Assembly (NCBI GenBank): GCA_031266155.1
Contig: JAISBO010000033.1
Location: forward strand, 1-5,811
DNA length: 5,811 nt
Source: Puniceicoccales bacterium
GTDB lineage: Bacteria > Verrucomicrobiota > Verrucomicrobiia > Opitutales > JAIRKQ01
Direction: 5' to 3'
The position numbers were made by a program, and so were the translations under genes. The notes beneath the pieces were generated by a model. That model was not told the DNA's origin and searched no databases. It saw only the letters and a list, made by a program, of their open reading frames with translations. This document shows, in pieces, positions 1 to 5,345 of this stretch. Numbering within the stretch: position 1 is the first letter of the stretch; every line of letters starts with the position of its first letter.

Positions 1-35
1 TTTAAATCAACGGCAAAGCTCATTTGTCAAAAGAT

Positions 36-111
<76 letters not shown>

Positions 112-120
112 TCTAGATGC

Positions 121-153
121 GGTGTAAGTTGTAATAGACATGGGGTTTGTCAA
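121..153 (-). promoter_or_regulatory. Possible tRNA-Gly promoter
   Basis: On the minus strand, 148-153 reads TTGACA, a perfect -35 consensus, 37 bases before the mature 5' end of the tRNA. No convincing -10 lies at the usual 16-18 spacing; the nearest A/T-rich candidates are TACAAC (spacing about 14) and TACACC (spacing 21). A 5-bp dyad CAATG/CATTG (151-155 with 163-167) overlaps the -35 and could instead belong to the 3' end of the antiporter transcript. This is a suggestion only. Confidence 0.3.
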
Positions 154-207
154 TGATTATTGCATTGAAAAATTTTCCCATACCTCCGACGTATCGATTT
201 TGGACCT

Positions 208-2604
208 CTATGCAAAGGAAAACTCATTTTTAAATGAAGCAATGGCAGTCGTTGTCCCGACCAACAATAATATATCATCCTCCATCAGTTCCATGTCGGA
301 CCTAATATCGCTGATTTTTTCATCTTTTCTTTGAATTCCTACGATGTTTAGGCTATACTTTTGTCTAAAACATAAGGCGGATAAAACATTGCCAACGAAA
401 CTTTTATCACTGCCGATGCAAAAACTTAAAATGTCAAACTGAGCGTTCGTCCGCTTTGATTTTTTCTCCTCATTCTCTTTAAGCAATATGGCTTTGGCAT
501 CATTTATTTGAGACTCTGTGCCTATGAGAATTATGTGATCTCCGGGGAATAATTGACTATTCGGATTGAGTTTATAGGATGTCAAACCGCCACGGGCGAT
601 GGCAATAATGGTAATTCCTGTTAATTCACGGAGTTTTAGTTCTGAAAGTTCCTTGCCTACACTATCGTGATTTGGCTGCAGTAAAATTTCATGAATTTCT
701 ATGGGCCAGGGATTGTTGGCGGCGGCTTTGGCCAAAATAGACTTCCTATGAAGTTGTTCCTGCGACTCTATCCTATCGTTAAAATTTTTAATAAAAGCTA
801 GCTCGAGTTTGTTATTGAGCTTCGACAGTTGTCTCCACAGGAAAATTGCCAAAATAACAGCAATTGATCCAAATAAAATTACGGGGACGCCATGGGGCAA
901 ATATCTCGAAGCAATCCCTAGAAAAATACCACTGAATAAAAACAAAGCTGCAATAACGAAAATAGTTTTCATCACATTGAACACTCTATCGTGTAGTATT
1001 TCCCTTTGGGCATGTTTATTCAGTGAGCTTTTAATCAAATTGGTAAATATTGCTTGAATATTTTTTATAATGCCGACCAAAAATGGTATGCAAATTAAAA
1101 ACGCTGCCACCCAGATGCACAACTGAAACACATTGGAACTGATTTCAAAGATTTTTTCTTCGGGCAATTGTTCCGCATAGGATTTGCTAATCATGCAGAA
1201 TACTTTGCTCAGAAATTTTAGTATGGATGCCAATACATTTCCAAATTCTCCACTTTTGGTCAAGGCTGCTAGCCATGAAACGGAAAATAGGGTGCCACTT
1301 AGCAAAAATAACCAAAGCAATGCCAATAAAAGTTGCCGGATGATCAATCCGATGAGCATATTTTTCGACACATTATCTTTAATTTCACCGAGCAAATGGT
1401 GGTAAGCCTTACCAAACTCTTTTAGAAAGTTTGGGCAGCGGGCGTAGAAAAATCCAAAAATCCTGTCGGCCTGATTGCTCAAGATCGAACATATTAGAAT
1501 TGTGCCCAATGCAACACCAACGGTTACGGACATAAAATCTTTGTGGAGCACGCCCAGGGAATTTCCTAGAACGGCGATTACGAAGCTAAACTCCCCAATT
1601 TGTGCCTTCGAAAAAGCAGCCTTAAAGGCAGTTTCACTTTTCTTTCCTATTAGGAACAAAGCTATGGTCCCAATGCATGTTTGTCCGACGAATGTTATTA
1701 GGGCTAGGGTTAGTATCCATGGCCAAAAGTGTACGATTGCTTTCAGGTCAATCATCATGCCGATGGACGTAAAAAAGACCGCATTGAAAACGTCTCGCAG
1801 GGGCTCGGTTATTCTATCAACTTGCTGGGTAATGTTTGTTCGCGACAGAATTGATCCGGCCAGAAATGCACCCAATGCCACCGAGAAATTAAAGTAATGT
1901 GCTAGCTGGCATATGGCCATCAAAAAGCCAATTATAGCCACTACCAATGCCTCAGGAGATGGCTCTCGGAATAGGATGCGTACGAAAAACGGTGCTACCA
2001 GCTTGCCCACGCAAAATACCATGACAACGAATACGCTAATGATGAAAGTGCTTCTCTTGACTTCAAACATATCGAACTGCCCCGTATGTCCTATGCTCGA
2101 GAGTATTACCAAAAATACCATGGCGAGGATATCTTCCAATATTAAACACCCAATGGCACATTGGGCATATTCCGTATTTAGTGTATTTTTAGCCTTCAAC
2201 AGAGGAATGGTTATCATCGTCGAACTCATTACCAGCATGGAGCCCAGGAACAATCCATTTAGCCCAGACCAACCGAGTAGCGGGGCGATCATCATTCCAA
2301 TTGCTATCATTCCGATGGATTGAAGCGTCAACCAAAAGGCGGACGGAATGAAGATTTTTTTTAATTTCGTCAGGTCGAATTCTAACCCGATGTAAAACAT
2401 CAGGAATATCACTCCCAATTCACTCAACTGGTTTATGGATTCACCTCCATGTATGCAATTGAGGCAATGTGGTCCGACCAAGAATCCGCCGACTATGTAT
2501 CCCAATAGAAGTGGCAACTTTAGGTAGTGAAAAATCAGAGCAAATATACCGCTCGCCATGCAGACGGTGGCTAAATCTTGAAAAATTGTAATAGTTGCAT
2601 CCAT
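208..2604 (-). CDS. CPA2-family cation/proton antiporter with two C-terminal RCK_C (TrkA_C) domains
   Basis: This predicts a 798-residue inner-membrane monovalent cation/H+ antiporter of the Kef/NhaS-like CPA2 superfamily, for K+ or Na+ and pH homeostasis. Residues about 8-378 form the exchanger domain: GYIVGGFLVGPH (35-46), ELGVIFLMFYIGLEFD (62-77), a buried Glu157-Asp158 pair in LEDIL where CPA2 proteins keep the transport aspartate, SVALGAFLAGSILS (241-254), FFTSIGMMID (277-286) and KAQIGEFSFVI (333-343). About four more hydrophobic segments follow (near 417-440, 492-515, 545-565 and 573-592), where KefB/KefC would have a Rossmann RCK_N domain. Two RCK_C-like domains end the protein (about 635-708, with SYKLNPNSQLFPGDHIILIG, and about 722-790, with MELMEDDILLLVG). 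RCK_C domains bind small regulatory ligands, c-di-AMP in some antiporters. The ATG at 2604 is chosen because GAGG precedes it by 7 nt and the N-terminus then fits the family. In-frame starts at 2664 (ATG) and 2694 (TTG) would add 20 or 30 residues. Ion specificity cannot be read from sequence. Confidence 0.93.
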   Translation of the reverse strand: MDATITIFQDLATVCMASGIFALIFHYLKLPLLLGYIVGGFLVGPHCLNCIHGGESINQLSELGVIFLMFYIGLEFDLTKLKKIFIPSAFWLTLQSIGMIAIGMMIAPLLGWSGLNGLFLGSMLVMSSTMITIPLLKAKNTLNTEYAQCAIGCLILEDILAMVFLVILSSIGHTGQFDMFEVKRSTFIISVFVVMVFCVGKLVAPFFVRILFREPSPEALVVAIIGFLMAICQLAHYFNFSVALGAFLAGSILSRTNITQQVDRITEPLRDVFNAVFFTSIGMMIDLKAIVHFWPWILTLALITFVGQTCIGTIALFLIGKKSETAFKAAFSKAQIGEFSFVIAVLGNSLGVLHKDFMSVTVGVALGTILICSILSNQADRIFGFFYARCPNFLKEFGKAYHHLLGEIKDNVSKNMLIGLIIRQLLLALLWLFLLSGTLFSVSWLAALTKSGEFGNVLASILKFLSKVFCMISKSYAEQLPEEKIFEISSNVFQLCIWVAAFLICIPFLVGIIKNIQAIFTNLIKSSLNKHAQREILHDRVFNVMKTIFVIAALFLFSGIFLGIASRYLPHGVPVILFGSIAVILAIFLWRQLSKLNNKLELAFIKNFNDRIESQEQLHRKSILAKAAANNPWPIEIHEILLQPNHDSVGKELSELKLRELTGITIIAIARGGLTSYKLNPNSQLFPGDHIILIGTESQINDAKAILLKENEEKKSKRTNAQFDILSFCIGSDKSFVGNVLSALCFRQKYSLNIVGIQRKDEKISDIRSDMELMEDDILLLVGTTTAIASFKNEFSFA

Positions 2605-2611
2605 TATTTTG

Positions 2612-2615
2612 CCTC
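2612..2615 (-). promoter_or_regulatory. Ribosome binding site deciding the antiporter start
   Basis: GAGG on the minus strand sits 7 nt before the ATG at 2604. The alternative ATG at 2664 has only a G-run (GGGGGA) ahead of it, and the TTG at 2694 has no Shine-Dalgarno match. This supports the shorter, family-typical N-terminus beginning MDATITIFQD. Confidence 0.55.
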
Positions 2616-2678
2616 GATGGATAAAGATTGAAGAAAGTTTTTTTTTTGTAAAGCTGATATTCATCCAGATGTCCCCCA

Positions 2679-2708
2679 AATATCTTTCGAACAAAGTCTA
2701 AAATTCAA
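2679..2708 (-). promoter_or_regulatory. Candidate promoter of the antiporter gene
   Basis: The minus strand reads TTGAAT (2703-2708), an 18-nt spacer, then GATATT (2679-2684). Each box matches the sigma-70-type consensus at 4 of 6 positions. Transcription would start near 2672, leaving a leader of roughly 68 nt before the ATG at 2604. That fits the shorter start, since the 2694 start would lie upstream of the transcript. Similar matches occur by chance in AT-rich DNA. Confidence 0.3.
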
Positions 2709-2727
2709 GGCATGATGAATGGAGGAT

Positions 2728-2880
2728 TTTCCCCTGTGTTCCCTGAGGCAGATAATTTTAACCGCAATGGCGGTGGTATATGGGTTCGTGGGCGATGGAA
2801 GCTTGAGCCGTAGAACCAAGCGTCCAAAGCCTAATTTTCTGTAAAAACTCATCCCAGTAAGTACCCGACCACAGGGTAAA
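2728..2880 (+). ncRNA. Unassigned stretch with RNA-like nested pairing (possible structured RNA; strand uncertain)
   Basis: No credible gene occupies this part of the 343-base gap, but it has nested complementarity. CCCTGTG (2732-2738) pairs with CACAGGG (2870-2876), extended by TTT/AAA after one mismatch. CAGA (2749-2752) pairs with TCTG (2838-2841). ACCGC/GCGGT (2761-2774) forms a tetraloop hairpin. GGTTC (2783-2787) pairs with GAACC (2813-2817), enclosing GGC/GCC (2791-2793 with 2807-2809). The result is a rod with a bubble at 2739-2748 and 2843-2869, loosely like 6S RNA in size and shape. I cannot match it to 6S, SRP RNA, RNase P RNA, tmRNA or a named riboswitch. Plus is given because the following tRNA genes are on plus; a minus-strand element is equally open. 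Confidence 0.25.
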
Positions 2881-2947
2881 GCTCGCTGGACGGTAAAAAA
2901 CTTTGCTTGCAAAATGAAAAGAAAGTCCCAATGTGCACTTCACAATG

Positions 2948-3034
2948 GCCCGGATGGCGGAACTGGCAGACGCGTCGGACTCAAAATCCGATTCCCGCAA
3001 GGGAGTGTGGGTTCGACCCCCTCTCCGGGCACCA
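2948..3034 (+). tRNA. tRNA-Leu (anticodon CAA)
   Basis: This is a complete 87-nt class II tRNA with a long variable arm. The acceptor stem GCCCGGA/TCCGGGC is perfect, with discriminator A and an encoded CCA (3032-3034). The D-arm region reads TGGCGGAACTGGCAGACGC, typical of bacterial leucine tRNAs. The anticodon stem TCGGA/TCCGA closes the loop CTCAAAA, giving CAA (2982-2984) for UUG codons. The extra arm TTCCCGCAAGGGAG forms a CCC/GGG hairpin, and the T-arm contains GGGTTCGACCCC. The overall form closely follows E. coli tRNA-Leu(CAA). It lies 104 bases ahead of tRNA-Ser. Confidence 0.97.
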
Positions 3035-3090
3035 TGGTTTTAAGATCTAAAACTAGAGGCAGGGTTTCCCAACGAAAATGCATGGAGTTG

Positions 3091-3099
3091 TGGTATATT
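3091..3099 (+). promoter_or_regulatory. Candidate extended -10 promoter for tRNA-Ser
   Basis: TGGTATATT is a TGn-extended -10 element with a 5-of-6 hexamer (TATATT). It would start transcription near 3106, about 33 nt before the mature tRNA-Ser end. No good -35 lies upstream, which an extended -10 can tolerate. A weaker alternative is TTGGCG (3102-3107), a 17-nt spacer, then TTAGAT (3125-3130). The two tRNAs could instead be co-transcribed. The rest of the 104-base inter-tRNA spacer shows nothing else. Confidence 0.35.
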
Positions 3100-3138
3100 T
3101 GTTGGCGAGATCATTTGGAAAGATTTAGATTTCATGAA

Positions 3139-3228
3139 GGAGAGATGACAGAGTGGCCTATTGTGCAGCATTGGAAATGCTGTGTGCTAGCAATGGCACC
3201 GAGGGTTCGAATCCCTCTCTCTCCGCCA
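3139..3228 (+). tRNA. tRNA-Ser (anticodon GGA)
   Basis: This is a complete 90-nt class II tRNA. The acceptor stem GGAGAGA/TCTCTCC is perfectly paired, with discriminator G (the serine identity base) and an encoded CCA (3226-3228). The D-arm region reads GACAGAGTGGCC. The anticodon stem CAGCA (3166-3170)/TGCTG (3178-3182) closes the loop TTGGAAA, giving GGA (3173-3175) for UCC/UCU codons. A long variable arm containing GTGCTAGCAATGGCAC follows, then the T-arm GAGGGTTCGAATCCCTC. It runs convergent to the MATE gene. Confidence 0.97.
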
Positions 3229-3251
3229 TCAAGCTATGTCTGGACACACCT

Positions 3252-3288
3252 CAGGGAATTTTCTGGGATGTCTTAGGACCTTTCCCTG
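3252..3288 (+). terminator. Dyad between convergent tRNA-Ser and MATE genes, possible weak terminator
   Basis: CAGGGAA (3252-3258) is perfectly complementary to TTCCCTG (3282-3288) across a 23-nt loop, in the 121-base gap where tRNA-Ser and the MATE gene converge. Such a position commonly holds a bidirectional terminator. There is no T-run directly after the stem on either strand, so it is not a canonical intrinsic terminator. A second small AT-rich hairpin, AAGAA/TTCTT, lies at 3301-3313. Confidence 0.25.
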
Positions 3289-3349
3289 TCGAGGTTTACT
3301 AAGAAAAATTCTTTCGTTACAATTGCGCAAAAGCGGTAGATAGCAGCCG

Positions 3350-4684
3350 TCACACCAGCCTATTGTACCACTTCAGGCTCTTGTAGCGCCCGTATAGGAT
3401 GGTTTGGCAAATCGCTAGCCAAATCGCAACTAACGTATAAAGAGCAATCACGGAGGCATATCCCCACGCACAATACAAAAAAAGCATCGGGCAACAAACA
3501 ATCGTCCAGAAACATACTTGGTCAACTATTGTGGCATACCTAGAATCACCTCCCGCAATCAAAATTCCCCAAGTTGAGTACAGCAACGTTTCGCATGTTA
3601 TATTGACCGCCAGCAAGGCGAGTCCTATTTTTATCTCTGGATATAACCTCGAGATATCATCGGGAACCATACTAATAAGTTTAACCATCCACTCCGGACA
3701 CACCGCAAGGGGAATTGCAAAAATTGCCCCGAAGAATAGCGAAATTTTTACGAAGGTTTTCCGGACTTCCTCAATGGATTCTAAGTCTTTGCGACCAATC
3801 ATATTCGCGCTGATTGCGGTCGTCCCTTTGTTTACTCCTTCGGCAATGAACACAAAAAATACATATAGACCAGAGCATATGCTGTATACAGTAGCTTCAT
3901 CTTTTGACACATGGCCTATCGTTACCGCCATTAAATACCAAGCAAATATCATTATGAAGTTGCTAAGCGAGACCGGGATCCCAATTCGAAAGCATTCCTT
4001 AAACAAACTTTTGTTAAACGCTCGATTTTGAAAGGTTCTGTAGAGGGTCCGATTGGATTTTGAAAAGAAGATGGACGCCAAAATTGAAATCTGAATAAAT
4101 TCAGCAATGACTGTCGCAATCGCAGCGCCACGGCATCCCATATTAAGCGTGTAAATAAAAAGATAGTCTAGCACGACATTTGACAATGCTCCGGTTGCGA
4201 TGGCGATGGTTATTATTTTGGTTTTGCCTTGCCCGACAAAAAATGAGGCAAGTGCCAACTTTATTGGCGGCAAAGCCCCAAAGTACATCAATACTTTCTG
4301 AAAAATAACGCCATCCTTTACATAATACGCAGGATATAGGTTCAAATAGTCAGCAAAATACGCAATTAGAACGCATGGGAGCCACGCAAACACTGACATG
4401 TAAATCATCTGCCACGTTGGCGCTGCGAGCTTTTCGTACTGTTTCGATCCATTGTATTGCCCGACAAGAACTTCTGCCGAGCTTGCTATCCCCATAAGCG
4501 GACAGGTGAACATCATAACGGAATTTATGGCAATTGCAACCGCGGTCATCGAATCTAGCGAATAACCGGCCAGCATGAACCTGTCGATTAGGCACATTAG
4601 GTTAGTGGACATCGCCGCCAATATCATAGGCAACGTTACGTTCAAAATGCTTTTCAGAGAGGAGTCTATCGTTTTATGAGGCAT
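3350..4684 (-). CDS. MATE-family efflux transporter
   Basis: This 444-residue integral membrane protein is of usual length for the multidrug and toxic compound extrusion family, whose members export cationic drugs or metabolites using a Na+ or H+ gradient. It has about 12 hydrophobic segments in two halves (about 13-205 and 230-430). Family-like elements are LPMILAAMSTNLMCLIDRFMLAG from residue 18, VLVGQYNGSKQ (72-82), GALSNVVLDYLFIYTLNMGC from 165 with GAAIATVIAE after it, GIPVSLSNF (235-243, start of the second half) and NMIGRKD (294-300, equivalent of the NLGAGR-type loop). The ATG at 4684 is the first possible start because an in-frame TGA lies two codons upstream. Its Shine-Dalgarno is poor: GGAAG is 15 nt away. 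Substrate and subfamily (NorM-like or DinF-like) cannot be told from sequence alone. The gene stands alone between a tRNA cluster and a divergent operon. Confidence 0.93.
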   Translation of the reverse strand: MPHKTIDSSLKSILNVTLPMILAAMSTNLMCLIDRFMLAGYSLDSMTAVAIAINSVMMFTCPLMGIASSAEVLVGQYNGSKQYEKLAAPTWQMIYMSVFAWLPCVLIAYFADYLNLYPAYYVKDGVIFQKVLMYFGALPPIKLALASFFVGQGKTKIITIAIATGALSNVVLDYLFIYTLNMGCRGAAIATVIAEFIQISILASIFFSKSNRTLYRTFQNRAFNKSLFKECFRIGIPVSLSNFIMIFAWYLMAVTIGHVSKDEATVYSICSGLYVFFVFIAEGVNKGTTAISANMIGRKDLESIEEVRKTFVKISLFFGAIFAIPLAVCPEWMVKLISMVPDDISRLYPEIKIGLALLAVNITCETLLYSTWGILIAGGDSRYATIVDQVCFWTIVCCPMLFLYCAWGYASVIALYTLVAIWLAICQTILYGRYKSLKWYNRLV

Positions 4685-4716
4685 ATATCAAAAATTACAC
4701 TTCCATCTTTATTTTT

Positions 4717-4744
4717 GGTATATCGCCAAATTACCCTTATTCAA
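4717..4744 (-). promoter_or_regulatory. Candidate promoter of the MATE gene
   Basis: The minus strand reads TTGAAT (4739-4744), a 16-nt spacer, then TATACC (4717-4722). Each box matches consensus at 4 of 6 positions, and the -35 is identical to the one proposed for the antiporter. Transcription would begin near 4710, giving a short leader of about 25 nt, consistent with the weak ribosome binding site. Confidence 0.3.
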
Positions 4745-4790
4745 GAGATTTTTTCAGCTGTTTTTGTCACATTGGCTCTACCAGCTAAAA

Positions 4791-4810
4791 GGAATCAAGG
4801 CGCTGATTCC
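4791..4810. promoter_or_regulatory. Perfect 7-bp dyad in the divergent intergenic region
   Basis: GGAATCA (4791-4797) and TGATTCC (4804-4810) are perfect inverted repeats around a 6-base centre, AGGCGC. It lies about 47 bases upstream of the proposed MATE -35 and about 260 bases before the SemiSWEET start. It could be an operator bound by a dimeric regulator. It could also be an intrinsic terminator stem, since TTTT follows on the minus strand and CTTTCTTT on plus. No gene runs into it from either side, so the operator reading is slightly favoured. Confidence 0.3.
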
Positions 4811-4998
4811 GATCTTTCTTTAAGAGAAGCATTGCTTAGGTAGAAATTGTATAGATTTCACGCAAACAACATTTTCGCGGCGTAGTTATTACATAAAACT
4901 AAACAATCATCGTACTGATACATTCCATCTCACAGATTTAGTCGACTATTCTTATCCATTTAACCTAACTTCATGGGAAAGCATAACGCTAAAAGGGA
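4811..4998. other. AT-rich intergenic stretch with no recognised gene
   Basis: This is the middle of the 385-base gap between the divergent MATE and SemiSWEET genes. I see no open reading frame with a ribosome binding site and no tRNA. TATAGA (4850-4855) resembles a -10 box, but the only nearby -35-like sequence, TTGCTT (4832-4837), is just 12 bases away. The plus-strand promoter of the SemiSWEET operon presumably lies here, but its position cannot be assigned. Confidence 0.4.
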
Positions 4999-5030
4999 AC
5001 CTCTGCTCCGCCAGGAGGTAATATTTTTGT
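4999..5030 (+). terminator. Terminator-like hairpin in the SemiSWEET leader (possible attenuator)
   Basis: ACCTC (4999-5003) pairs with GAGGT (5015-5019) and TG (5004-5005) pairs with CA (5012-5013), with G5014 bulged and loop CTCCGC. A T-rich run, ATATTTTTGTTGTTT, follows directly from 5021. This is the form of a rho-independent terminator on the plus strand, 40-50 bases before the SemiSWEET ATG. With no plus-strand gene upstream to end, it would terminate a leader transcript or a small RNA. The 3' arm also contains a perfect AGGAGG (5013-5018) that the stem would hide. An alternative pairing, CTCC/GGAG (5006-5009 with 5014-5017), is mutually exclusive. Confidence 0.4.
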
Positions 5031-5056
5031 TGTTTAATTGTAACTATTTGTTTATT

Positions 5057-5060
5057 AGGA
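5057..5060 (+). promoter_or_regulatory. Ribosome binding site of the SemiSWEET gene
   Basis: AGGA lies 9 nt before the ATG at 5070. In-frame triplets upstream reach a TAA at the AGGAGGTAAT sequence without another ATG, which supports this start over any upstream one. The stronger AGGAGG at 5013-5018 is too distant to serve this ATG. Confidence 0.6.
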
Positions 5061-5069
5061 AGCGAATCT

Positions 5070-5345
5070 ATGTTCAATATCTCTAATTTTTTTGGGACAG
5101 TAGCTTTTTTATTGTCTTGTATAGGTCTTGTCCCTCAGATTTGGAAATCATTTAAAACTAAATCCACGGGAGATATTTCCATACTGATGCTCATAAATTA
5201 TCTCGTTTGTTCGATTTGTTGGATTGTTTATGGCTGTTACGTGAAATCACATCCCGTGATATGGAGTAATGTTGCCATGCTTGTGACTAGTTTTATTTCC
5301 ATTGTTCAAAAATATTACTATGATCGTAAAATTCGACGAATATAG
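5070..5345 (+). CDS. SemiSWEET family (MtN3/PQ-loop) small transporter
   Basis: This 91-residue, three-helix membrane protein is full length for bacterial SemiSWEETs (about 85-100 residues), which dimerise to form one facilitative transport pore. Predicted helices are about 5-23, 36-57 and 62-82, followed by a basic C-terminus (DRKIRR). The signature PQ is at 22-23 in LVPQIWKSFKTKSTGDIS. Trp51 and Asn67 have the same 16-residue spacing as the Trp and Asn that line the glucose pocket of the characterised Leptospira biflexa protein (from memory of that structure), so sugar transport is the default prediction. The last 26 bases overlap the thiamine pyrophosphokinase start in another frame, indicating one operon and probable translational coupling. 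Because of that neighbour, a thiamine-related substrate should be considered. The fold assignment is firm; the substrate is not. Confidence 0.88.
   Translation: MFNISNFFGTVAFLLSCIGLVPQIWKSFKTKSTGDISILMLINYLVCSICWIVYGCYVKSHPVIWSNVAMLVTSFISIVQKYYYDRKIRRI

Noticed and set aside
809..2323. Several plus-strand open frames of 70-140 codons opposite the antiporter gene.
   Set aside because: They are antisense shadows of a well-supported membrane protein, with no family resemblance of their own.
2661..3000. Minus-strand open frames of about 80 codons between the antiporter and tRNA-Leu.
   Set aside because: They overlap each other and the tRNA-Leu gene or antiporter promoter, show no recognisable protein features, and have no convincing start context.
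2914..3276. A 120-codon plus-strand open frame spanning both tRNA genes.
   Set aside because: It runs through two complete, well-formed tRNA genes and is a by-product of their sequence.
4775..4790. The minus strand reads TTAGCTGGTAGAGCCA, which looks like a tRNA D-arm.
   Set aside because: No matching anticodon arm, T-arm or acceptor stem follows, so it is not a tRNA gene and at most a chance match.
4851..4887. The frame GCA AAC AAC ATT TTC GCG GCG TAG, which resembles a tmRNA tag beginning with Ala and ending in Ala-Ala.
   Set aside because: No tRNA-like 5' part, no T-arm (GGTTCRAnnC) and no acceptor stem were found around it on either strand, and the tag would be too short.
4915..5020. 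Possible TPP (THI-box) riboswitch ahead of the thiamine-linked operon, suggested by AACCT and by CATAACGCTAAAAGGGAA.
   Set aside because: The near-invariant CTGAGA segment and the paired arms around it are not visible, and the spacing does not fit. A covariance-model search would settle it.
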